Of a stretch of 64,000 bases of DNA, positions 55,501 to 64,000 are shown piece after piece. Source of the stretch: Pyrenula massariospora. Lineage: Eukaryota; Ascomycota; Eurotiomycetes; Pyrenulales; Pyrenulaceae. Where the stretch lies: contig JAGFMI010000001.1 of assembly GCA_021030905.1 (NCBI GenBank), positions 1 through 64,000 on the forward strand, in the 5' to 3' direction. The notes beneath the pieces were generated by a model. The model saw nothing but the letters and a program-made list of their open reading frames with translations. It was not told the origin of the DNA and searched no databases. The position numbers and the translations under genes are program-made. Every line of letters begins with the position of its first letter. Position 1 is the first letter of the stretch.

Positions 55501-57190
55501 TCGTGCGTTGTCAGCTTCTTATGCAGTTGGTCAAGCTCGATTTGAAATCCGAAAAAAACTGAGTTGCGCCGAAAATCAGATGGTGCTACGAACAAAGCAC
55601 CAGACGACTGGACTACCATTCCAGGAGCGTCTTCCAATAGTAATGAAGGTTTGGGTTGGCCTACGAAAAGGTTAAGTCAGCGATAAACACACATGCGATT
55701 CAATTCTTGCGAGAGGCTACACAGCTAATCTAGAGCGTCCGTCCGGTGCAGAAATGGCGCCCTAACATACATCTATGGTCTTGCCACTAGTCTTTCAACA
55801 TCATCGGCATCTTCAACCTCGTATTCAACATGCGGGAGGGATTTTGGAGGCCCACCAGGAAAATCGCCTTTGCGTGCGCGATTACCCGGAGGTAATGCTT
55901 GATCTACTTCACCGGCGGCTTTGACCGGCGGAGGAATACTTTCTAACGAATTATCAGCATAGATATCCAGCAAGAACATTTCCACTAACCTCCAAGAATT
56001 TCACTTGCTGCTGCTCTGCGTTCAAGGTCACGAACATTCTTCTCCTCGACCCACCTCATTTGGATGATGGGTGGCGCTTCATCAGAGTACCTAAAGGTTG
56101 AAGAATTGTCAGAAACAGTGCGAAGCGGCTCAAAATTCGCCATTTTATTGATGGTAGTCACAGGATGTAGAGTGCCGACCACAAATTATGGCTTGATATA
56201 AGCAATTCTTTAGAAGACAATGAAAATCCCGTTAGTTGATTTTGTACAGTTCTAACAGTGACTCATCGACCTCGATCTGCTGTGACTATGGCGGCGGAGG
56301 CCGCTGCTTAAAGAAGGGGCGAGCCGGATTGCTGTGAGAGGGATCGACAAAAGTCAGACTTACCGCATCAATGCCTCTGCCACAACGTCGAAGCCGGGAG
56401 CGCTTTCGTCTTCAAATTTACACATGTGGCTGTGATCACGCTCAATACCCATCCTTTCGACTCCTTCGATGACAGGTGCTGCCGAATCCTCCTCAACGAC
56501 TAGCTGTCTGGTCCCCTTAAGGTCCATAGGCTTAGATTCGTGGAAGAAGTATATTTGAAATCTGCTGATTATGTCGATAAAGAGCCGATTGATATTCTGC
56601 AGCGTCTCATTATTGCTCTTCAGAGCCTCGATCAATTGGGGCGATGACTCGAAGAACTTCTTAGGCAGCACTGCCGAACAAATAGACTGCAGAAGCGAGG
56701 CCCAGCGGGCCATTTCAGCACCGTTGTGAGGTGTGCCGAGGAACAGAATGCCGTAAGTTGACACATAGATAGACCGCAAACGCTCGGTATGGGCATGTCT
56801 GACGCTTCTACAGTAGATGAGGCATCTTTTGACCACCAAACCACCGAGCGAGTGGCAAACGAATATGATCGGGCGGTCCAAAGCTTTTTTTAACGACCTG
56901 TTTGCGACCAGTCTTCCAGCAAGATGCTCTGCATGGTTGTGTATCTTGTCCTTTGATGTACCATCGGTGAAGGCAGTCACGTTGGCATCGTAGCCGTAGG
57001 TGAGGATTCGAATCTTTTGCTCGTTTAGGAAGGAAGGCAACAGGTCGGAAGGCCAAAAGACTTCGGGCTTATGAGTGGCCCACGTATTGTATGGGTGTCC
57101 ATTCAATCCGTGTACCAAGACGACGTCAACTGCAGGCTCTGGAGAGGTGTAGACCTCTGTCAGTCCGTACTGTGCGACTGGCTTGCTCAT
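52557..57190 (-). CDS. Alpha/beta-hydrolase-NB-ARC STAND protein (fungal NLR-like)
   Basis: Exons 57190-56364, 56090-55990, 55942-55886 and 55660-52557 join in phase into about 1362 residues. Residues 1-275 are an alpha/beta hydrolase of the lipase-like type found at fungal NLR N-termini: VHGLNGHPYNTW, the nucleophile elbow FVCHSLGGLVVK and FLGTPHNGA. A linker (YSDEAPPIIQMRW) follows. Then comes an NB-ARC domain: GGPGSGKS at about 395-402 (Walker A), DDWLLVFDNL (kinase 2), GGNIIYTSVNRT (sensor) and LPLAIHAL (GLPL-like). The last 500 or so residues are Ser/Pro-rich and disordered. No WD40, TPR or ankyrin repeats are present, which is unusual for NLRs. The end of exon 3 has three possible phase-1 donors; GTAATC at 55885 is my choice. 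If none is used, the hydrolase gene ends alone at a TAG at 55773-55775. A role in non-self recognition is inferred from the architecture. Confidence 0.75.
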
Positions 57191-58828
57191 TTCATGGACA
57201 AGTTCATGGCGGTATATTATACTTCAGCGCCGTGGTTGTGCTTTCAGGGGTCCGAATCAGCGATAAAAGATTACAGATTCGAAGTAGTCTCTGAGTCATC
57301 GAGGTCGGAAATGCTCATGACTTGGTGAATCATGAATTCCAGCTTGAGCCTCCAGAGTGAATAAAGGGAGGAGCAGTAGCAGGAATGTGCGGAAAAGACA
57401 CCATAGGCACGACTTTGCAGAGCGGATACTATTAAGGGAAACGGTGGCCAGAGGCCACCAGGAGATCAACTGATGCAGTGTAGCCTCTTGTCGATCAACC
57501 GCGCCCCATATGGGCTGCAACTTCCAGACTGCGGGTCTTGAGGGGGCGAAACCCAGTCACGTCAGGCTTCCCCGGGGAAATGCGTCACGGAGGGTGCCAT
57601 GGGGGCACTTCGGCCATGCCAGACCCTGTTGGGCGACGGGGTGCTTTCGAAACAAGAGATGAAACAAGGGCCAGATCCTGTGATTTCGCGGGAGAGGCGC
57701 TTTAAAGCTCGCCGGACCGCAGCGACGATCAAGAGCTTGTCCATCCCACCGGCGTCTGCCAATGACAATGATAGAAATGATCCGTCCTTGATGTATGCGA
57801 AGGCGGAAAGATGGGGATGATCGTGATAACGACTAGCATCATCTGCTCTACGATTCTACGACCACGCTGACGCAACAGTCATTCCCCATGATCTGGCTGC
57901 CTGGCCATGTGAGCCTAGGCAAGCATTCTGTCATTTCCCATCGCAGGAGGCTGTGGCGAATACCTTATTTAGCCTTATGCACGACATCTGCCATTCTATC
58001 TACATTGGTCTGTTGGTGTAACAGAGATCTCTGAGTTGCCTACCTTCCATGTAAGGGCCCCCTCGGCCACCGTGAGAGCCGCAAAATCCCGATGCGATAT
58101 TAGCCTACAGCTACGTCTCATCGGAGGGATTCTTCATTCACGTTGGGATATCATAGAACGGTGAAGCTGCACCATTGACGATCAGAAATTTCTGCACTAG
58201 TCGAGGATTATACGGATGACCAAGTTTCTCAGCCGATTTAAGACCATTGACGTCAATCCGGCCAGTACTCATGTCTTTCCGCTGTGATGGCTCAGATCTC
58301 CCCTGTTAGAGTCTAATTAACTTTCCGATTTCTCATCCACTGCCACACCCTGCCAGCCCACCTTGACTTACCGAAGTCTTTTGTGTTCGTACATCTTCTC
58401 TTCTTGCTCTGACAACCTTGCTTTTCTAGCTTATTCCTAAGGCTTCAACTACCAAACAGATACCTCACCCGAACTAGCTCTTCCGTCCCCTTGCAGCCGG
58501 CTCTCATCGGCTGCACAACGTATTTAGCAAGCCATAAGCAAGTAAAGATCCCTAGCACAAATCACCTGGATCATTTCCCACAAGCCGTTCAGTTGAGGAC
58601 GATATTTGCATGCTCCTCGATTTCCGGTTAGGGTATTGAGAGCCAGCCATTGCGACCAAACGCCCCGATCGAAGGGCGAGCTTGAAGCTGAATTGATGGA
58701 GATCGCATTGTAGTAGGAAGCCTTCATACGCTTAAATCTCGCTCTGACCTCGGCGGCGTGCCACAAGAGGCATCAAAGTTCAAAGAGATCAATAGGCATC
58801 AAGACCATTTTGAATGCCAGACGACTCC
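57191..58828. other. Intergenic, no gene seen
   Basis: About 1.6 kb, the largest gap in the core part. It holds the upstream region of the NB-ARC gene and the 3' side of the hydratase gene. A GGTTAGGG (telobox-like) occurs near 58626. No ORF here has motif or splice support. Confidence 0.4.
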
Positions 58829-59803
58829 CTACTCACCTTTGAAGACCGGAGGGCGCTTCTCCGCAAAGGCACGTAGCGCTTCAATCCTATCCTTCGATCG
58901 TAGCACTACACTGTACGCATTATTTTCCGATTTTTCGCCGTCTTCCCAGTTGTCCACCGCCTTCAAAGCTTGCTTCAGAGCAATCGGGCCACCCTCACAG
59001 AGAGACATTGCAAGCTTGAGGCTTTCGTCAAGGACTTTAGCTCTGGCTTTGTTTTCTTCCTGCAGGTCTTCGGGTGTTATCTCCACCAGTCTATCGCACA
59101 AACCAATAAAATATGCCTCGGGTCCGCCTACTCTTCTTCCGGTAAGAATGAGATCTCTGGCCCTGTTGACGCCGATCAGTCCTGGAAGTCGATACGTTCC
59201 GCCAGCCCCTGGTATGATGGCAAGCCGTGTCTCGGGAAGGCCCACAACGGCAGAAGACCCAAATACCCTAAAATGCGTAGACAGCCCAAGTTCGAGACCG
59301 CCTCCGAGAGCTGTCGATGCGATGGATGTAATACTGGGGATTTCCAGTCGTGAAAGCCTTGTGAAGGTGTTGCGAAGTAGGGAAAGAAATGACGTAGTTC
59401 TGTACATCGTATCAGGCTGATGGGAACATCGAAAAATACTCCAAGACACTCACTCTTCTTCAGTGAATGTCTTGCGTTCCTTCAAATCGGCCCCTGCACA
59501 AAATGCTTTATCGCTTTCACTGGCCAAAACGAGGGCTCTTGTTGGTCCATTTCCTCCCTGAGCATCGATCTCATCAAGTTGTTCGGCAAGCTGGGCGACC
59601 ATCTGGCGAGAGAGTGCATTTCGAGTATCCGGACGGTTAAGGGATACCACTTTAATGTTTCCCGAATGAGGCGCTGGGTAGCTAGACACCTTGATTGAGG
59701 GCGAGTTGTCAACCTGGGAGGAATACCGGCGGTTGCTATAGCGCACGCGCGAAGGAATACATCTTGTGAATCGGCCAAAAAGTAAGACAGCCCTGGTCCT
59801 CAT
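58829..59803 (-). CDS. Mitochondrial enoyl-CoA hydratase, AUH (methylglutaconyl-CoA hydratase)-type
   Basis: Two exons, 59803-59454 and 59399-58829, with a 54-bp intron (GTGAGT...TACAG) give 306 residues. The first 30 residues are an Arg-rich mitochondrial presequence (FTRCIPSRVRYSNRRYSS). The crotonase signature follows: VVSLNRPDTRNALSRQM, the oxyanion-hole segment AFCAGADLKER, GGGLELGLSTHFRV, and ETRLAIIPGAGGTYRLP with the second catalytic region. The C-terminus ...EKRPPVFKGE is the usual AUH ending, so I keep the stop although GGTGAGTAG could also be read as a donor. AUH enzymes hydrate 3-methylglutaconyl-CoA in leucine catabolism. It is divergent from the GatB gene (350 bp apart). Confidence 0.88.
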
Positions 59804-60152
59804 GCTGAAAGCGACGAGGTTGAAGTCACACTCGCGATGAGAGGATGCAGCCTCGTCGTCGAGGATTCTGGGGTTACGAGCAAAAGTGTAAAGCGTCTCC
59901 GCACGCTAAGCTTCTACCCCCGCGACCTTCGTATGGCCGCGGGAGGCGTGGGAAGCTCCCAGACCTGCCAGGCACTGCAGGGTGTGAGTGACATCGGCCG
60001 GAGGTGTCCCCAACTTCAGCGCGTTCTTCTTAACTTCAAAGCTCCCTCTACTTCGTCTTACAGGCCCCAAGCTAGGTAGTCGACTACCACTCAGGAGGAG
60101 GAGGAGGAGGGTAGCCGCAGGCAATCAGCTCCAGCTCCTGCATTTTCCGCAT
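59804..60152. other. Divergent promoter of two mitochondrial-protein genes
   Basis: 349 bp between the starts of the AUH-type hydratase (minus) and mitochondrial GatB (plus). No coding feature seen. Confidence 0.5.
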
Positions 60153-62025
60153 ATGTTGAGGTCATGTCAGTGTCTTCGTGCTCGCACACTCGCTCGCATT
60201 CAACCTTTACGACCTCGATGCCACCAATCACCTTTAGCTCTCAAGCTCCATAGCCAAACCTTTCAGTCCAACAGTTTCTTACATGGTCTAAGCGTTGCCC
60301 CTTTGCGGAAGCAATTAAAAGACGAGGCAAGACAGCAAAAGATCAATGCGAAGTCTTCAAGTCATGAGCCTTACCAAAGCCAGTCAAGCTCTGACTGGGA
60401 CCTCACTGTCGGCATTGAAATACATGCGCAGCTGAATACCTCATGCAAGCTTTTTTCACGTAAGTCTTTCCCAGTTCCTTCTCTTCCAACTCTAGAATAT
60501 GAAGACGGGCGATTGCTTACACACAATTGACATAGAAGGTGGAACATTGGCCAATGCCTTGCCAAACTCACAGACCGCAACCTTTGACCTGTCAGTTCCA
60601 GGGACCCAACCCGTTATCCAGAAAGCAACCGTTCTGCCAGCCATCAGAGCTGCGCTAGCTTTCGGGTGTGAAGTGCAAACGCTGAGTCGCTTTGACCGTA
60701 AGCACTACTTCTATCATGACCAGCCGGCAGGATATCAGATTACTCAATACTACGCACCTCTTGCAAAAAATGGACTTGTTACCTTGAGTAAGGCCGACGG
60801 TATCGACTCAAAGGGACCCGAGTCCGTTGCGGTTGGCATCAAACAGATACAGCTAGAGCAGGATACCGCAAAGACTCAAGAGCACAACGAGGGCAAGCTG
60901 CTCGTGGACTTCAATCGAGCTGGCCACCCTCTTATTGAGATTATTACCTTGCCCCAAATACACTCTCCGATCACGGCCGCAGCCTTTGTCCGCAAGGTTC
61001 AGGCGCTGCTCCTTTCAGTCGATGCTGTCACCACAGGAATGGAAGAGGGGGGCTTGCGCGCGGACGTGAATGTATCGATAAGACCTGCCCGATCTTCTGT
61101 AGGTCGTCACGAATACAGCGGAATCAGTGGCTTAGGTCAACGGACCGAAATTAAAAATTTGGGAACTATCAAGGCGGTTGAGCTGGCCATTGCAGCTGAA
61201 CGAGATCGTCAAATCTCCGTTCTAGAAAATGGTGGTACCGTTTTAGGGGAAACCCGCAGCTGGTCTTTAGGCGCCAGGAATGAGACACGAAGGCTCAGAA
61301 GGAAAGAAGGGGAAGTCGACTACCGCTACATGCCAGACCCGGACATCTCGCCACTAGTGATCGACCATGAAGTTGTGCAGTGGCTTTCTCGGAATTTACC
61401 TCCACTACCGGAACAGCTCGTGAGCATGCTGACTAACGATCCGAGGTACCTGCTGTCAGAAACAGATGCACGAATCCTCGTCCATTTAGACGGCGGCGAT
61501 CGTCTTGACTACTATCAGGACGTTGTTGCGGATTTGAGCACAATGCCACTGCCCACTACTGCAGATGCGGCTCCAAATAAGCTTGGTCAAATGGCTGGCA
61601 ACTGGGTCTTGCACAAGCTTGGCGAGTTGATGTCGATACACAACGTGCCTTGGTCAGGAAACAAGGCCACGTCTGACTCGCTGGCCACCATCCTTTTTTG
61701 CTTGCTAGATCGGAAGATTACTGGAAAGACGGCTCAGAATCTTCTTGAAATGAAATTCCATGGAGACAATCGGAATGTTGAGCAGGTCGTTCAGGAAGAT
61801 TCCCTCGAATTCCGGCCGCTGTCTGCAGACGAATACTCCAAACTTGCGGACAGCATCCTTCGCGAGCATTCAAATGTTGTGGAGCAAGCACGTCACAATC
61901 CGAAGAGTAAGGGCAAGATTATGTTCCTTGTGGGTCAACTTATTCGACAAGGGGGAACTGATAGAGTAGATGCACAGATGGCTGAGAAGGTTCTGCGAGA
62001 AGGCATCTCCAAGCCAACGTTGTGA
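60153..62025 (+). CDS. Mitochondrial glutamyl-tRNA(Gln) amidotransferase subunit B
   Basis: Two exons, 60153-60459 and 60536-62025, separated by a 76-bp intron (GTAAGT...CATAG), encode 598 residues. The start MLRSCQCLRARTLARIQPLR is a mitochondrial presequence. GatB landmarks are all present: TVGIEIHAQLNT, FDRKHYFYHDQPAGYQITQY, DFNRAGHPLIEI, GGLRADVNVSIR, GQRTEIKNLGT and EVDYRYMPDPDI, followed by the helical tail domain. In yeast the protein is PET112. With GatA and GatF it amidates Glu-tRNA(Gln) to Gln-tRNA(Gln) in mitochondria. The bacterial name is gatB. Length and motif order are normal and nothing is broken. Confidence 0.93.
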
Positions 62026-62564
62026 CACTGCTATCGCCTAGAATCATTAACACCTTTTGAGGCTTGCTCTGCCGCTCCAAACCCTCTCTATGCGGCAGCT
62101 TCCTCAAGGCGTCCATCCGAATGTGCGTCACGTTGGAAGGTGACCATAGTGTTGCTCACCAAGCAGAAATCTTCGAGTCAGCATGACCATTTCAACTCGG
62201 GGCGTGATGCTGGATCTTGGGGAGGGGGGTCGAATCCACACAAGGTTGATGGAGGATAGAGAGGGTGATGGATGGCTAACTCGGCCTTGGCGGCGGTTGG
62301 TGGGGGGAGTCCACCCCCAAAGCAAATTCTCAACCCTTCCCCACCGAGTTCTTTGTTCCTGCAGCTTTTCGGGCAAAACAAATGTCATGCCAACGCTCAG
62401 CCCTCATGTCGACAGGCTTTCTATGGTTCACCCACGTTCCTTGGTGTTTCCTTGACACATTTCTTGCTGCTAGTGTTTGACTTCATTTCCGGTTATTTCT
62501 TTCTCCCAACAGATCAACAGCTGACCGCAGATTCTCACCCGGCGGCGTTTTGAACAGCCTGTCT
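62026..62564. other. Intergenic, arginase promoter
   Basis: 539 bp between GatB and arginase on the same strand. The ATG at 62565 is preceded by an ordinary pyrimidine-rich leader. No gene seen. Confidence 0.45.
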
Positions 62565-63603
62565 ATGAACATGACCTCTCCCTCGACCATCGCGCAAAAG
62601 TTTCTCTCAAAGCCAAGTGAGCTCGGCGTCGTTGCGGTGGGCTTTAGTGGTGGACAGGTGACTCCTTCTGACCATCTTCATCTATAGTGTCTTGCTAACA
62701 ACATCTTCTCAGTGCAAGCCAGGCGTCGATGCCGCCCCAACAGCTCTGATCCAGGCTGGCCTGCTTGAGCAGCTTCACGATGACCTGGGCTACACTCTTC
62801 ACGGTGACAAGGAGGTCAACTTTTACAGCGCTCTCTTGCCCAAGGATGATCCCGTCTTTCGAAAGATGAAGAATCCGCTGGCGGTGAGTACGGTAACGCA
62901 GAGCTTATCGCGACAGGTCTACGCGCATGCAAGAGATGGACGTTTCGTGCTCACCTTGGGAGGTGATCATTCAATTGCCATCGGCACAATTTCTGGAACC
63001 TGCAAGGCCATACGAGAGCGGATGCCCACAAAAGAACTTGCGGTCATCTGGGTCGATGCACACGCAGACATCAACACCCCCGAGACTTCGGATAGCGGCA
63101 ACGTTCATGGCATGCCGGTAGCCTTCCTTACTGGTCTTGCATCTTCAGATCGAGAGGACATCTTTGGATGGCTTGAAAAGGATCAATTGATCAATGTCTC
63201 CAAGCTGGTGTATATTGGACTGCGTGATGTGGATGGGCTGGAGAAGAAAATTCTCCGGGACAACAAAATAAAAGCATTCTCAATGCATGACATTGACAAG
63301 CACGGCATTGGCCGCGTGGTGGAAATGGCTCTTGCCCACATTGGCTCTGACACTCCCATTCATCTCTCCTTCGATGTTGACGCACTTGATCCACAGTGGG
63401 CTCCTAGTACGGGCACGCCTGTAAGAGGCGGGTTGACTCTCAGAGAAGGTGACTTTATTGCTGAGAGCGTACATGAGACAGGGCAGCTAGTTGCGATGGA
63501 TTTGGTGGAGGTCAACCCCAGCTTGGAGGCAGTCGGTGCAAGTGAAACCATACGGGCAGGCTGCAGTCTGGTACGATGTGCTCTGGGCGATACCCTTCTC
63601 TGA
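62565..63603 (+). CDS. Arginase
   Basis: Two exons, 62565-62657 and 62713-63603, with a 55-bp intron (GTGACT...TCTCAG) give 327 residues, normal for fungal arginase. The binuclear manganese ligands are visible: GGDHS (114-118), DAHADIN (146-152) and DVDALDP (252-258). KPGVDAAPTALIQAGL near the N-terminus and GLTLREG near the C-terminus are also characteristic. It hydrolyses L-arginine to ornithine and urea in the cytosol (CAR1 of yeast, agaA/aga in filamentous fungi). An in-frame second ATG two codons on (NMTS) could serve as the start. No sign of damage. Confidence 0.95.
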
Positions 63604-63755
63604 GATGGCGTGTGTTCCTTGAGTGTCGGGCTTCAGGCGTTTTGAATCTTGGCTAACGAAGCACGCACACGTTCTGCAAAGGCGTTTGACACCGTCGCCT
63701 CGTCCGTACTTCCGTCCCTAAAAGCAGAGTTTGAATCTTCCAGTTTGTCAATTTA

Positions 63756-64000
63756 TTAGCATTTGCCAGCGTCCTCCCCAGGAAAACCTTTCCTGAGATT
63801 CTCATATTTGCTGTCTGGATACTCCAGACAATTAGCCTTCCGCTCTAACGCGTTGATTCCACCTATACTCCTAACAAATGCCCCGATCAGGCTTTCATGG
63901 CCATCTTTATCCCCACTGCTCTCCCACCACATTCCACCGCCCAGACCCCACTCTCGCATACACTGCACTTTTCTCTCCACAATCTCGCAAGTGTCATAAG
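63756..64000 (-). CDS. GH18 chitinase, 3' end only
   Basis: The minus strand is open from the window end to a stop at 63756. It reads YDTCEIVERKVQ, GLGGGMWWESSGDKDG and a final ESLIGAFVRSIGG...YPDSKYENLRKGFPGE. This is the conserved last part of fungal GH18 endochitinases, where YD(T/S), the GGGMWWE(S) strand and the closing 'YPxSxYxNLRxGFPG' segment complete the TIM barrel. The active-site DxxDxDxE lies outside the window. The gene converges on arginase with about 150 bp between stops. Confidence 0.85.
   Translation of the reverse strand, partial: YDTCEIVERKVQCMREWGLGGGMWWESSGDKDGHESLIGAFVRSIGGINALERKANCLEYPDSKYENLRKGFPGEDAGKC

Noticed and set aside
56360-57190. Stand-alone alpha/beta hydrolase gene ending at 56360
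   Set aside because: The ORF end coincides with a strong GTAAGT donor, and the next exon joins in exact phase toward the NB-ARC part; kept as one gene with the alternative noted.
58829-58838. Splice donor (GGTGAGTAG) at the end of the AUH-type hydratase
   Set aside because: The residues before it (RPPVFKGE) match the normal family C-terminus and the stop follows immediately; no convincing downstream exon.

Overview
The window is the left end of a chromosome from a filamentous ascomycete (Pezizomycotina). It opens with an uninterrupted CCCTAA telomere. Its genes carry short GT-AG introns (mostly 47-70 bp). Its families are typical of such fungi: an HET/NLR-type ankyrin protein, a lipase/NB-ARC protein, a PTH11-like receptor remnant, GMC oxidoreductase, DUF6594 and GH18 chitinase. 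Leotiomycetes is possible, but I cannot prove the class from sequence alone.

Layout. (1) 1-17 kb: telomere, then a gene-poor subtelomere with low-complexity blocks, several short-period minisatellites (near 2.0, 5.6-6.1 and 7.5-7.8 kb), a Zn2Cys6-like scrap, a 7-TM receptor pseudogene and one small three-exon gene with a signal/anchor. (2) 17.7-36 kb: an accessory zone. It holds a NACHT-less HeLo-like/ankyrin protein, a GMC oxidoreductase, an F-box protein with an apparent frameshift, a broken BNR sialidase, and three secreted proteins. The secreted proteins are an 82-residue cysteine-rich protein, a five-exon 229-residue protein, and a protein with a NucA/NucB-like motif. Two of these three have no single ORF covering them and were found by joining exons by hand. 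(3) 36.9-64 kb: a dense, core-like chromosome arm. It carries a SnoaL-like protein, a mitochondrial LEA-like protein, a Pml1/SNIP1-type FHA splicing factor, a J-protein, a PPR-like mitochondrial protein, a nuclear Q/P-rich protein with a probable GC-AG intron, a DUF6594 membrane protein, and a four-exon alpha/beta-hydrolase-NB-ARC STAND protein. It continues with mitochondrial AUH-type enoyl-CoA hydratase, mitochondrial GatB, arginase and the 3' end of a GH18 chitinase.

Functional themes. The accessory zone carries secretion and recognition functions (effector-like proteins, receptor remnant, NLR-like proteins, F-box). The core zone is rich in mitochondrial functions (LEA-like, PPR-like, GatB, AUH, perhaps the J-protein) and amino-acid catabolism (arginase, AUH). 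Exon coordinates were checked by reading phase, but no transcript or database evidence was available. Family names rest on motifs I recognised.
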